A stretch of 21,460 nt of DNA, taken from positions 1 to 21,460 of IMG/VR virus record IMGVR_UViG_3300042524_000042. One strand, written 5' to 3'. Made by a program: the position numbers and the translations under genes. This stretch comes from a virus. Positions 1 to 5,041 of this stretch are shown one piece after another; positions within the stretch are counted from its first letter, which is position 1; each line of letters opens with the position of its first letter. Under the pieces are notes generated by a model. That model was not told the origin of the DNA. It did not search any database and worked only from the letters and a program-made list of their open reading frames with translations.

Positions 1-3
1 TCA

Positions 4-14
4 TTCTGATTGGT
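4..14 (-). promoter_or_regulatory. ACCAATC start-proximal element, copy 1
   Basis: The minus strand reads ACCAATCAGAATG, placing ACCAATC three bases before an ATG at 4..2. Only that start codon of the next leftward gene lies in the window, so the gene itself cannot be described. The 11-mer ACCAATCAGAA is identical to the one before the helicase-like gene at 3560..3570. The function is unknown. Confidence 0.6.
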
Positions 15-27
15 ATTAAATGTTCTC

Positions 28-57
28 CAAATATAATACAACTTTTCGGATTATCAA
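28..57 (-). promoter_or_regulatory. Bacteroidota-type promoter for the gene beyond the left edge
   Basis: On the minus strand TTG (57..55) is followed by 19 bases and TATATTTG (35..28). This matches the known Bacteroidota housekeeping consensus TTG/TTTG-N19-TAnnTTTG. It sits just downstream of a terminator (64..102) and about 24 bases before an ATG at 4..2, so it probably starts a new leftward transcript. Confidence 0.72.
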
Positions 58-63
58 CACTCC

Positions 64-102
64 AATAAAAAATAAATAAAAAAAGAGGACTACTTGCCCT
101 CT
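64..102 (-). terminator. Rho-independent terminator after the 45-aa gene
   Basis: The minus strand has a stem AGAGGGC / GTCCTCT (102..96 with 90..84, one G-T pair) around a five-base loop, followed by a T-rich tract. The stem overlaps the last codons of the small gene ending at 90. It closes the leftward operon before a new promoter at 28..57. Confidence 0.75.
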
Positions 103-227
103 CTAAATTGTGTGTAGCAAACTGCTATTGCTTGGTCTTTATTTGGGTACTCGCTTCCGATAGCCTCCAAGCAGCGTTGGATGTATTCGGATTGCTTTTC
201 ACCACTTTTGGGTTGAGGGATTGGCAT
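90..227 (-). CDS. Small phage protein of 45 aa, MPIPxP...GE type
   Basis: The ATG at 227 opens a 45-codon frame ending in TAG. The protein begins MPIPQPKSGE, continues with an EYIQRC stretch, and ends with an EYP-x6-AVCYTQ segment. I know this short pattern (Pro-rich start, Arg-Cys, then AVC) as a recurrent module in phage proteins, sometimes free-standing and sometimes fused to head proteins. Its function is not established. It overlaps the end of the upstream 168-aa gene by 29 bases, and its 3' end forms part of a terminator stem, so it looks like the last gene of this operon. Two cysteines are visible (Cys19 and Cys37). The reality of the gene is fairly certain from the motif; its role is not. 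Confidence 0.72.
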   Translation of the reverse strand: MPIPQPKSGEKQSEYIQRCLEAIGSEYPNKDQAIAVCYTQFREGK

Positions 228-705
228 AGGTTAAAACTTTGAATGAAACTAATCTTTGAATGTCTGGCAACTCAAGTCTGCTTATCACATCCTCCCTGCC
301 TTCTCTTTGGTAGTATTTTCTTGTAGCATCTTGCTTTGTCACAAACACAGGCTCTACAATCTGCTCACATAGCCGTGCAAGTTCTTGCGTTCTTACCATG
401 ACAAAACCACCAAGCTCTGGCATATCAAATGCGATGTACTCGGCTTTGCCGTACATCCATCCGTTATCTCCTTTTACGTTCTTAAACTCTACCCAGATGG
501 TATTGGGATGGTTGCCTCCTTTTACGTCTACGGATGTTGTTCCGTTTAGCCGTGTAACGAAGTAGTCAATGTGATCGTAGATGTCGGTGTTGCGGTCTGA
601 CTTCTCACAAGAGTAGCCGATGGCCTCGCAAGCCTCTACAAACCGCTTTGCAGTAATATCCCCAACTTGGTTGGAGTATTGCCTGCGCTCGTTACTAACT
701 GACAT
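199..705 (-). CDS. Candidate PD-(D/E)XK-fold nuclease, 168 aa
   Basis: I see a small protein with the layout of a PD-(D/E)XK endonuclease. Asp47 (in HIDYFV) is followed by SVDVKGG with Asp60-x-Lys62, then IWVEFKN with Glu73-x-Lys75, and then NGWMYGKAEYIAF. Hydrophobic strands carrying Asp and Asp/Glu-x-Lys are the hallmark of this fold, and a GW...G...YIAF segment after the core is often seen in such proteins. It may cut or resolve DNA during phage replication or recombination, but substrate specificity cannot be read from sequence. The ATG at 705 overlaps the end of the 134-aa gene by 11 bases, so the genes are probably co-translated. The RusA-type resolvase at 4428 means that resolvase activity is already covered, so another role is possible. 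The nuclease call is inference from motifs. Confidence 0.6.
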   Translation of the reverse strand: MSVSNERRQYSNQVGDITAKRFVEACEAIGYSCEKSDRNTDIYDHIDYFVTRLNGTTSVDVKGGNHPNTIWVEFKNVKGDNGWMYGKAEYIAFDMPELGGFVMVRTQELARLCEQIVEPVFVTKQDATRKYYQREGREDVISRLELPDIQRLVSFKVLTYANPSTQKW

Positions 706-1099
706 AAGCGTTGTATAGTGTCTCTAGTTCCTGCAACCTACCACGAAGGCATGAGCCGCAGTTGGTGGGCTTCACGGAGTCTTTGAACACTCGGTTGTAG
801 ATTCTATTCACTTCCGTCTGCTCAATAGCGGTGACGGTGTTCCTGCCTCGCATCTTGCCAACAAACTCGTATTCTTCTTTGGTCAAGCACTCTGGCTTCC
901 TGTACCGAAATAACTTGTTTAGTTTCTCCTTACGGGCATCGCAACCGCAGTCCACGCCTGTGGCTTCGCTAAACCAATCCACCGCAGCCTTGATGCCTGT
1001 GGCAGTTGTGATAGTCTCGATGGTATCACCCAAGCCGCTTGGCTTCTTTGTACGCTTCGTAGGTGTCTTGGCAGTCTTCTTGGATTCGCTCTCTTGCAT
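695..1099 (-). CDS. Cys-rich phage protein of 134 aa next to the sigma-like gene
   Basis: This protein has a Lys/Thr-rich N-terminus (residues 1 to 21), a GLGDTIETIT-x-ATGIKAAVDWF segment, and then cysteines at 51, 53, 71, 114 and 117. CGC...C and CGSC could bind zinc. I recognise the pattern as one that recurs in Bacteroidota phages beside a sigma-like protein, but I know no function for it. The ATG at 1099 lies 74 bases inside the end of the sigma-like gene, an unusually deep overlap. The overlap covers the low-complexity Lys-rich N-terminus, and there is no alternative ATG before Met83. A DNA-binding or sigma-partner role is possible only by context. Confidence 0.7.
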   Translation of the reverse strand: MQESESKKTAKTPTKRTKKPSGLGDTIETITTATGIKAAVDWFSEATGVDCGCDARKEKLNKLFRYRKPECLTKEEYEFVGKMRGRNTVTAIEQTEVNRIYNRVFKDSVKPTNCGSCLRGRLQELETLYNAYVS

Positions 1100-1562
1100 T
1101 TTTTAGTGTGTTGAATATGGAACGTGCTGAAATCTTGGTCTCATCCGCTAACGTGCGAATAGACATATCGGTGTTATGGTATAGCGCAAATATCTTTTTG
1201 TCGTACCAATGCCAGTCAGTTTGTGTTGACCACACCCTGTCGTAGAGTTGGATGAGTTGTACCTCCGCATCTTCGTTGGCCTCCTCGTAGATAAACTCCT
1301 CAAGGATGTCCACATCTACAAACTCAAACCTTGCCCTTTGACGCATCAACGTGGCGTACATATTTCGCAGAGTAACGTACACGAAGAAGGTGTTGACCTC
1401 CGTTTCGTTGTACATTATTTTCTCTGCGTCATCAACATACTTGTACAATCTGACGTACATCTCCTGCACAAGCTCTTGGGCAAGGTCATCACTCGCCCCG
1501 AAGCTCTTGCACATCCGAATCCAATCGGTCTGCCGCTTTGCTAATACTGCGAGGAGTCCCAA
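1026..1562 (-). CDS. Sigma-70-like transcription factor, 178 aa
   Basis: Residues about 20 to 50 (SFGASDDLAQELVQEMYVRL) resemble sigma region 2, in which DDLxQE is typical. Residues 57 to 78 contain a second helical stretch with TLRNMYATLMRQ, like regions 2.3/2.4. Residues 133 to 161 form a helix-turn-helix (SIRTLADETKISARSIFNTL) like region 4, as in small ECF-type sigma factors. It probably directs host RNA polymerase to a class of phage promoters. The start appears to be TTG at 1562; the first ATG in frame is codon 17, which would remove part of a segment that looks conserved. It overlaps the small gene at 1541 by 22 bases. It lies at the end of the early-type operon, as a late-gene activator might. 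The target promoters are not identifiable here. Confidence 0.72.
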   Translation of the reverse strand: MGLLAVLAKRQTDWIRMCKSFGASDDLAQELVQEMYVRLYKYVDDAEKIMYNETEVNTFFVYVTLRNMYATLMRQRARFEFVDVDILEEFIYEEANEDAEVQLIQLYDRVWSTQTDWHWYDKKIFALYHNTDMSIRTLADETKISARSIFNTLKNARERIQEDCQDTYEAYKEAKRLG

Positions 1563-1699
1563 GTAATTTCTACAATTACAACAAACAGAGCAAATTGCAC
1601 CGTGTGCATCACAATATCTTCTTCAAGGTAGTCGGTCTTTGACCAGTTAGCCCCTACGATAAGCCCATAGATTGGGTAAAGTCCTACGTTAAAATTCAT
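1541..1699 (-). CDS. Small membrane-type phage protein, 52 aa
   Basis: The ATG at 1699 opens a 52-codon frame ending in TAG. It begins MNFNVGLYPIYGLIVGANW and contains a second hydrophobic stretch, VQFALFVVIVEITW, near residues 34 to 47, with acidic residues between (DYLEED). The two hydrophobic parts suggest a membrane-associated or compact beta protein. It overlaps the end of the DnaA-like gene by 11 bases and the start of the sigma-like gene by 22, so it fits into a tightly packed operon. I have seen similar short sequences in Bacteroidota phages but know no function. It fills what would otherwise be a gap of about 125 bases. Confidence 0.65.
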   Translation of the reverse strand: MNFNVGLYPIYGLIVGANWSKTDYLEEDIVMHTVQFALFVVIVEITWDSSQY

Positions 1700-2108
1700 C
1701 AAATGTGCGTTTAAGAGTTAGATACAATTCCTTGTATTTAGATAACTCCGCAACGACTTCATTGAGTTTATTTAGTTCCAATTCTAAAGATTGAAAGTCG
1801 GGCTTATCAATGCAGGCCATCGGGTTCTCTTCAAGAACGCAGCAAGCGACCTTGTAGTAGTGCTGATAGTCCCCGTAGATAAGGCGGTCTTTGTGCATCC
1901 TTACGGCATAGGCTACGCTTGAATGGTCTTTGTCTATGGCCTCACCAAGTTCGTGCAGGGTTGCGTGGTTTCGGAATGCTGATACGAATGCTGCTCTTGC
2001 GGTGCTTTCTTTGTGCGCTCGGCTTCCGTTATCAGAAAAGCCCAGACGGGCGAAGTATTGCTCTTTAGATACTTTTAGTTGACGTAGTTCGAATGGTCTC
2101 ATTTGCAT
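1689..2108 (-). CDS. DnaA domain IV-like helix-turn-helix protein, 139 aa
   Basis: Residues 50 to 72 (TLHELGEAIDKDHSSVAYAV and following) match the signature of DnaA domain IV, where xLGxxxGxDHTTVxxA forms the helix-turn-helix that reads the DnaA box. Residues 33 to 48, also helical, fit the helix before it. There is no AAA+ ATPase domain, so this is a stand-alone DNA-binding domain with a Leu/Glu/Lys-rich helical tail (about 103 to 135) that could dimerise. It may bind origin-like sites in the phage or regulate transcription. Two in-frame ATGs lie at 2108 and 2102. It overlaps the neighbouring 76-aa gene by 10 bases. The DNA-binding call is fairly sure; the origin role is inference. Confidence 0.68.
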   Translation of the reverse strand: MQMRPFELRQLKVSKEQYFARLGFSDNGSRAHKESTARAAFVSAFRNHATLHELGEAIDKDHSSVAYAVRMHKDRLIYGDYQHYYKVACCVLEENPMACIDKPDFQSLELELNKLNEVVAELSKYKELYLTLKRTFDEF

Positions 2109-2329
2109 TTACAGAGTCTTGCTCTGCCCTCTTTATGATTGGTTATTACTTTGGTTATCGGCATAGTGAAGTGCTTGTGATCTTTTAGTCTTTTGAACTT
2201 CATCTCACTCGCCCATTCCACTAAATTGTCATCTTTGTCTTGTACGATAGTGTAGTCAACCACTAGGTAGTCCACCCCATCTACTGCAAAGCATTCGTAC
2301 TTCTGAAAGGGTGAGAGGATTTGCTTCAT
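2099..2329 (-). CDS. Hypothetical phage protein, 76 aa
   Basis: I do not recognise this protein. It starts MKQILSPFQKYECFAVDG, has a beta-type middle (DYLVVDYTIVQDKDDNLVEW) and a basic C-terminus ending in CKCK. Its ATG overlaps the stop of the 109-aa gene as ATGA, and its 3' end overlaps the DnaA-like gene by 10 bases, so it is translationally coupled on both sides. The Lys/Cys tail could contact nucleic acid, but that is a guess. Its position among replication genes is the only clue to its role. Confidence 0.62.
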   Translation of the reverse strand: MKQILSPFQKYECFAVDGVDYLVVDYTIVQDKDDNLVEWASEMKFKRLKDHKHFTMPITKVITNHKEGRARLCKCK

Positions 2330-2655
2330 AGCGAGTCCTCAATAATCCCTTGCAGGCGTTGTATCTCATAAATCATTTGTTCGCTATCAACTCGCAGCTT
2401 TGAGTTAGCCAAGTACATCTCATTCATTTTGCCCTCTGTGAACTGGCGGTAGTCAATAAACTGCTGAAGCAATAGGTCTGCGTAATGGCAAGACATGACG
2501 TGGTGCAGTAGGTCATCCTGTACCTCCCTGCCGTTTGCTTTGTCTGCTGCTTGCTTCGCCAACCACATCGCAGTTCCTGCAAGCATAAGTTGCTTCTCCC
2601 GAATGTAAAGGTCGTGTGAGTCATCAGAAGGGTACATCGCTCGCTGGTGTTTCAT
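2326..2655 (-). CDS. Hypothetical helical phage protein, 109 aa
   Basis: This protein is probably all-helical: residues about 14 to 75 are rich in Ala, Leu, Gln and His, and the C-terminal 35 residues (KLRVDSEQMIYEIQRLQGII) look like a coiled coil. I know no family for it. The ATG at 2655 lies 32 bases inside the end of the helicase-like gene; a second ATG at 2637 is possible but also inside. The stop overlaps the next start as ATGA. The position right after the helicase-like ATPase would suit a loader or accessory factor, but nothing in the sequence proves it. Confidence 0.62.
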   Translation of the reverse strand: MKHQRAMYPSDDSHDLYIREKQLMLAGTAMWLAKQAADKANGREVQDDLLHHVMSCHYADLLLQQFIDYRQFTEGKMNEMYLANSKLRVDSEQMIYEIQRLQGIIEDSL

Positions 2656-3556
2656 CTAATTTTATTGGCAGCAAGTTACGCCCATTTATCACAAAGCCAA
2701 CATTACCTAAAACGCTCTGCAAAACAAGCGGTGTCTCAAGGGGCGTGATGCGCCCACCAGATTCCATCTCCTTGACCTTACGAACATGGATGTGGGTGTA
2801 TATCCAATCGGTTTCGTGAGCCGCAAAGCGGTGAATCACGATTACACAGTCCGACCTGTTGCCCCACTTACCACCGCCTTCAATGTCTGATGTGTTTGGA
2901 GGCATAGCCATCCCCTCGTATTTGTGGCCTTTGTAGAATGTCTTGCGCATTGCCTCCGTTACTGGGTGAGCGTTGACTATGGTGGTGACGTTATTCTGAT
3001 GGGCAAACACCCGAAGGGCAGAGGCTACCTCGTAGTGATATTCGTGCATACCTGTCTTGCCTAATTTCTTTTGGTCTGTTGATAGGGAGTTGTATGGGTC
3101 TATCAAAGCACCTGTGTAGTTCCATTCGTTCTTAATGCTGCTCATAACCTCAAGTAGTTCAAAGGCGGTGAATAGCCTGTTGCCGTCTATGAATTGGAAG
3201 TACTCGTTGATGAAGTCCAACTTTCGGAACATCATCCCCTCATCAATACCTTGAATCGGTTTGCAAACTAGGAACTCAATTAACTTTCGCTTGAGGCTTG
3301 GCACTTCGTTCTCTGCCGAATAGATGAGCCACTTCTTGCCGAAGTTATACGACTGCAATAGCATAAGGTAAAGCAGCGTGTGGGTCTTGCCCACGTTGGC
3401 GTGGCCGACCACTACGACAAACTCCCCATCTTTAAGTCGTAGGTACTGATCTACTTCATAAACACCGAGCTTGCCCGTGTCGTAGTACTTGCCCTTTAAG
3501 GCTCTCTGGAGGTATGGTAACGAAGATTCGTTAGATAGTAGGTCGGGATGTATCAT
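2624..3556 (-). CDS. RecA/DnaB-fold ATPase, probable replicative helicase
   Basis: The protein has a Walker A motif GHANVGKT (residues 51 to 58) after a strand FVVVV, a Walker B-like strand GALIDPYNSL, a TTIVNAHP motif, and a late DIEGGGKWGNRSDCVIVIHR segment of the kind seen in DnaB/RecA-type phage ATPases. At 310 aa it is about the size of a lone helicase core, with no primase or DnaB N-terminal domain visible. It probably unwinds DNA at the phage fork, or acts as a recombination ATPase. The last residues are SDVPF, similar to the acidic-Pro-Phe tail of SSB proteins. The start ATG at 3556 is preceded by its own TATATTTG promoter element and an ACCAATC motif, after a strong terminator, so its operon is transcribed independently. 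Confidence 0.78.
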   Translation of the reverse strand: MIHPDLLSNESSLPYLQRALKGKYYDTGKLGVYEVDQYLRLKDGEFVVVVGHANVGKTHTLLYLMLLQSYNFGKKWLIYSAENEVPSLKRKLIEFLVCKPIQGIDEGMMFRKLDFINEYFQFIDGNRLFTAFELLEVMSSIKNEWNYTGALIDPYNSLSTDQKKLGKTGMHEYHYEVASALRVFAHQNNVTTIVNAHPVTEAMRKTFYKGHKYEGMAMPPNTSDIEGGGKWGNRSDCVIVIHRFAAHETDWIYTHIHVRKVKEMESGGRITPLETPLVLQSVLGNVGFVINGRNLLPIKLDETPASDVPF

Positions 3557-3559
3557 TGA

Positions 3560-3570
3560 TTCTGATTGGT
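3560..3570 (-). promoter_or_regulatory. ACCAATC start-proximal element, copy 2
   Basis: The minus strand reads ACCAATCAGAATCAATG, with ACCAATC seven bases before the helicase ATG. The 11-mer ACCAATCAGAA is the exact inverted complement of a segment spanning the stop codon of the upstream gene (3645..3655), so the two could pair in a read-through RNA. Confidence 0.6.
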
Positions 3571-3573
3571 GAG

Positions 3574-3581
3574 CAAATATA
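3574..3581 (-). promoter_or_regulatory. TATATTTG -7 promoter element of the helicase operon
   Basis: TATATTTG on the minus strand matches the Bacteroidota TAnnTTTG element. It lies 18 bases before the helicase ATG and just after a terminator. A good TTG/TTTG at the expected -33 distance is lacking; the T-run of the terminator occupies that place, so the promoter may be weak or need an activator. Confidence 0.55.
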
Positions 3582-3596
3582 ACAAAATAATTGACA

Positions 3597-3623
3597 TAAA
3601 AAAACCCCTCCGTAGAGGGGCTT
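3597..3623 (-). terminator. Strong rho-independent terminator after the SSB-like gene
   Basis: On the minus strand the stem CCCCTC / GAGGGG (3620..3615 with 3610..3605) closes a four-base loop TACG. It can be extended by AAG with TTT, and is followed by seven Ts. This is the clearest terminator in the window. It separates the SSB-like gene's transcript from the helicase operon. Confidence 0.9.
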
Positions 3624-3644
3624 CACACAACGACCTAATATAAA

Positions 3645-3655
3645 ACCAATCAGAA
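3645..3655. repeat. Inverted partner of the ACCAATCAGAA element
   Basis: The plus strand here reads ACCAATCAGAA, the exact inverse of 3560..3570. It spans the TGA stop of the SSB-like gene. Together the arms enclose the terminator and the -7 promoter element of the helicase operon. Confidence 0.6.
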
Positions 3656-4075
3656 AGGGTCGTTGCGATTTGCGAAATGCTCGGTGTGTGATGCAGGAGC
3701 AGCACTCTGCCCAGTCATCCAAGCGTTAAAGGTCTCTGCGTTGGCAAGGATGGTGTTGACATCGTGTTGCGCAGCACAAGCGTACTCCACCGCAGACTTC
3801 AAAGCAACCTGTCGGATGATAGAAGCGGAACGGTCATCGTTGCCTTTGGGTGCAGCAGATGGCGTGTAGCCTCCACCACCACCAAAAGCATTGGCACGTT
3901 GGATTTTCACCGTACCCTTTTCGTTCTTGGTGTACTCCACGTCTTCGCCTACGGCATAGGGTGGGGTCTGTGATTTGGCAAATGCAGTACCGAAGTCTCC
4001 ATTGTCAAAGCGAACCTCAAGCTTGAATAAATCTTGCCATTGGCCTGTCGGGGTGATAGAAATAATTTTTGACAT
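3650..4075 (-). CDS. Single-stranded DNA-binding-like protein, 141 aa
   Basis: Residues 1 to about 62 form a beta-rich domain (ISITPTGQWQDLFKLEVRFD ... VGEDVEYTKNEKGTVKIQRA) that fits a small OB-fold. A Gly-rich linker (FGGGGGYTP) follows, then a helical segment DDRSASIIRQVALKSAVEYA, then an unstructured Ala/Ser tail ending NRNDPF. This layout (OB domain, Gly-rich linker, short acidic-Pro-Phe tip) is that of SSB proteins, whose tips recruit replication partners. The helical RQxALKxAVE segment is typical of small phage ssDNA-binding proteins. The ATG at 4075 has ACCAATC four bases upstream. The neighbours are a helicase-like ATPase and a resolvase, which fits. The assignment rests on layout and motifs, not on a clear family match. 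Confidence 0.65.
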   Translation of the reverse strand: MSKIISITPTGQWQDLFKLEVRFDNGDFGTAFAKSQTPPYAVGEDVEYTKNEKGTVKIQRANAFGGGGGYTPSAAPKGNDDRSASIIRQVALKSAVEYACAAQHDVNTILANAETFNAWMTGQSAAPASHTEHFANRNDPF

Positions 4076-4079
4076 AATA

Positions 4080-4086
4080 GATTGGT
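4080..4086 (-). promoter_or_regulatory. ACCAATC start-proximal element, copy 3
   Basis: The minus strand reads TAAAACCAATCTATTATG. The element starts one base after the stop of the coiled-coil gene and ends four bases before the ATG of the SSB-like gene. Confidence 0.6.
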
Positions 4087-4087
4087 T

Positions 4088-4228
4088 TTAGATAAATAGA
4101 ATTGATTGCTGCTCCAATACATCAATACGAGCTTGAAGCTCTTGTATCTTGTTTTGAAGTGCTTGGATTTGTGCTTGTTGCACTTGCACCATCTCGGTGT
4201 AAACGTCTGATGAGAATGATAAAGTCAT
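4088..4228 (-). CDS. Small coiled-coil protein, 46 aa
   Basis: The ATG at 4228 opens a 46-codon frame ending in TAA. After MTLSFSSDVYTEM, the rest is a Gln/Leu-rich heptad pattern (VQVQQAQIQALQNKIQELQA and on to VLEQQ) typical of a short coiled coil that would oligomerise. I know no family for it. It fills the space between two other genes exactly, with ACCAATC elements both before its start and just after its stop, which supports its being a real gene. It could be a partner or adaptor for the replication proteins nearby, but no function can be assigned. Confidence 0.68.
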   Translation of the reverse strand: MTLSFSSDVYTEMVQVQQAQIQALQNKIQELQARIDVLEQQSILFI

Positions 4229-4233
4229 AACTT

Positions 4234-4240
4234 GATTGGT
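4234..4240 (-). promoter_or_regulatory. ACCAATC start-proximal element, copy 4
   Basis: The minus strand reads TAAAACCAATCAAGTTATG. The element begins one base after the stop of the 50-aa gene and lies five bases before the start of the coiled-coil gene. No TAnnTTTG promoter element is visible just upstream, so this copy works, if at all, on a continuing transcript. Confidence 0.6.
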
Positions 4241-4241
4241 T

Positions 4242-4394
4242 TTACATATTGATGTTACGATTAGAAAGCGTTTGCCTAAAAATTTCTTTCATACCAAGAG
4301 CGTTCTTCTTGTCCGTTCGGGTAGTAGCAGTTTCAAGTTTCGCAGACCATGTGTTGTAAAACTCAAGTAGGCGTTCAGTAGATAAATGTTGCAT
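4242..4394 (-). CDS. Hypothetical small protein, 50 aa
   Basis: The ATG at 4394 opens a 50-codon frame ending in TAA. The sequence (MQHLSTERLLEFYNTWSAKL, then TDKKNALGMKEIFRQTL) is charged and probably made of two or three helices. I do not recognise a family. It is the first gene behind the best-matching Bacteroidota promoter of the window (4416..4446) and has ACCAATC three bases before its ATG, so it is very likely expressed. Its operon continues into the coiled-coil and SSB-like genes and ends at the terminator at 3597..3623. Confidence 0.68.
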   Translation of the reverse strand: MQHLSTERLLEFYNTWSAKLETATTRTDKKNALGMKEIFRQTLSNRNINM

Positions 4395-4397
4395 AAT

Positions 4398-4404
4398 GAT
4401 TGGT
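4398..4404 (-). promoter_or_regulatory. ACCAATC start-proximal element, copy 5
   Basis: The minus strand reads AAAACCAATCATTATG, with the element three bases before the ATG of the 50-aa gene and 11 bases after the TATATTTG box, so it lies at the expected 5' end of this transcript. Confidence 0.6.
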
Positions 4405-4415
4405 TTTAAGTTATG

Positions 4416-4446
4416 CAAATATACAACTTATTCTGATACCAACAAA
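4416..4446 (-). promoter_or_regulatory. Consensus Bacteroidota promoter for the SSB-like operon
   Basis: TTTG (4446..4443), 19 bases, then TATATTTG (4423..4416) on the minus strand. This is a full match to the TTTG-N19-TAnnTTTG consensus. It lies inside and just past the 3' end of the RusA-like gene and drives the 50-aa, coiled-coil and SSB-like genes. Confidence 0.82.
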
Positions 4447-4787
4447 CCAGTAAAGGTTATTTCTGCCGTGTCTTTGGGAATTGTTGTATCGTGTACCAAC
4501 TTTAAGGAATGCACATATTTGCGTGAGTCATCTTTCACGCCACCCCAAGTCTTAAATGTGTCAAGGGCAAACTTCACCGCCATAATAGCATTGTCAATAT
4601 CATAACGGTAGTTGACCTTGCAATGGATGTGTACGTCTTTTATCTCTTGCAGGTCATATTTGTCAAGTTGCGACATCACTTCCCTTGATACCAACTCCTT
4701 TGCCTTCACACGGGCAGTCCAATGCTTTGATGCATAGAAGGCGTTAAGGCTTGGAACCTTGCCTACGACAATCTTGTAGCTTTTCAA
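4428..4787 (-). CDS. rusA: RusA-type Holliday junction resolvase, 119 aa
   Basis: The length (119 aa) and layout fit RusA, which cuts four-way DNA junctions as a dimer using Mg2+. VPSLNAFYASKHW near the N-terminus matches the family's conserved (P/S)xN..Y...HW region. The catalytic acidic residues are visible: Asp63-x-Asp65-Asn66 (in YRYDIDNAIMAVKFALDTF), Asp76, and Asp86-Asp87 (in GGVKDDSRKYVH). It probably resolves recombination or replication intermediates before packaging. The start appears to be TTG at 4787, overlapping the upstream stop as TTGA in the way that other genes here use ATGA. A promoter for the next operon lies within its 3' end. Confidence 0.88.
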   Translation of the reverse strand: MKSYKIVVGKVPSLNAFYASKHWTARVKAKELVSREVMSQLDKYDLQEIKDVHIHCKVNYRYDIDNAIMAVKFALDTFKTWGGVKDDSRKYVHSLKLVHDTTIPKDTAEITFTGLLVSE

Positions 4788-5041
4788 TTATCGGGGATCA
4801 GATAGCCGCATTGTATTGCGAAGTGCAGGTCTATCTTGGCAATCTCACCCAGTAGCTCTTGTTCTTTGTACTTCGCCTGTTGGCGAGCTTGGTATGTGGC
4901 TTCGCAGTTAGACATTAGCGTAGCGCACTCCTCAAGGATGAAGTCTATCTTTCTGCGTTTGGCAGGGTTAGTATAGTACTGCATATCGGCCTGTTGTTGT
5001 TTGGCTTCCTTCGCTTGTTGCGCTAATGGTTTGCTGCTCAT
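4784..5041 (-). CDS. Hypothetical helical phage protein, about 85 aa
   Basis: I do not recognise this protein. From the ATG at 5041 it begins MSSKPLAQQAKEAKQQQADM, a Gln/Ala/Lys-rich helical segment, followed by NPAKRRKIDFILEEC and a coiled-coil-like stretch of Gln, Glu and Lys, ending GYLIPDN. The frame is open to an ATG at 5092, and another ATG lies at 4984. I prefer 5041 because upstream of it the frame looks like a shadow of the DUF3310-like gene. The overlap with that gene (74 bases) remains large, so 4984 (17-base overlap) is also possible. The stop is coupled to the RusA-like start by a 4-base overlap. Confidence 0.55.
   Translation of the reverse strand: MSSKPLAQQAKEAKQQQADMQYYTNPAKRRKIDFILEECATLMSNCEATYQARQQAKYKEQELLGEIAKIDLHFAIQCGYLIPDN

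Noticed and set aside
2136-2143. ACCAATCA on the minus strand ahead of the DnaA-like gene
   Set aside because: It lies inside the coding part of the 76-aa gene and 27 bases from the next ATG, outside the 3 to 7 base range of the other copies.
3591-3596. TTGACA on the plus strand next to the terminator
   Set aside because: There is no -10 box at a proper distance and no rightward gene follows, so it is likely chance in AT-rich DNA.
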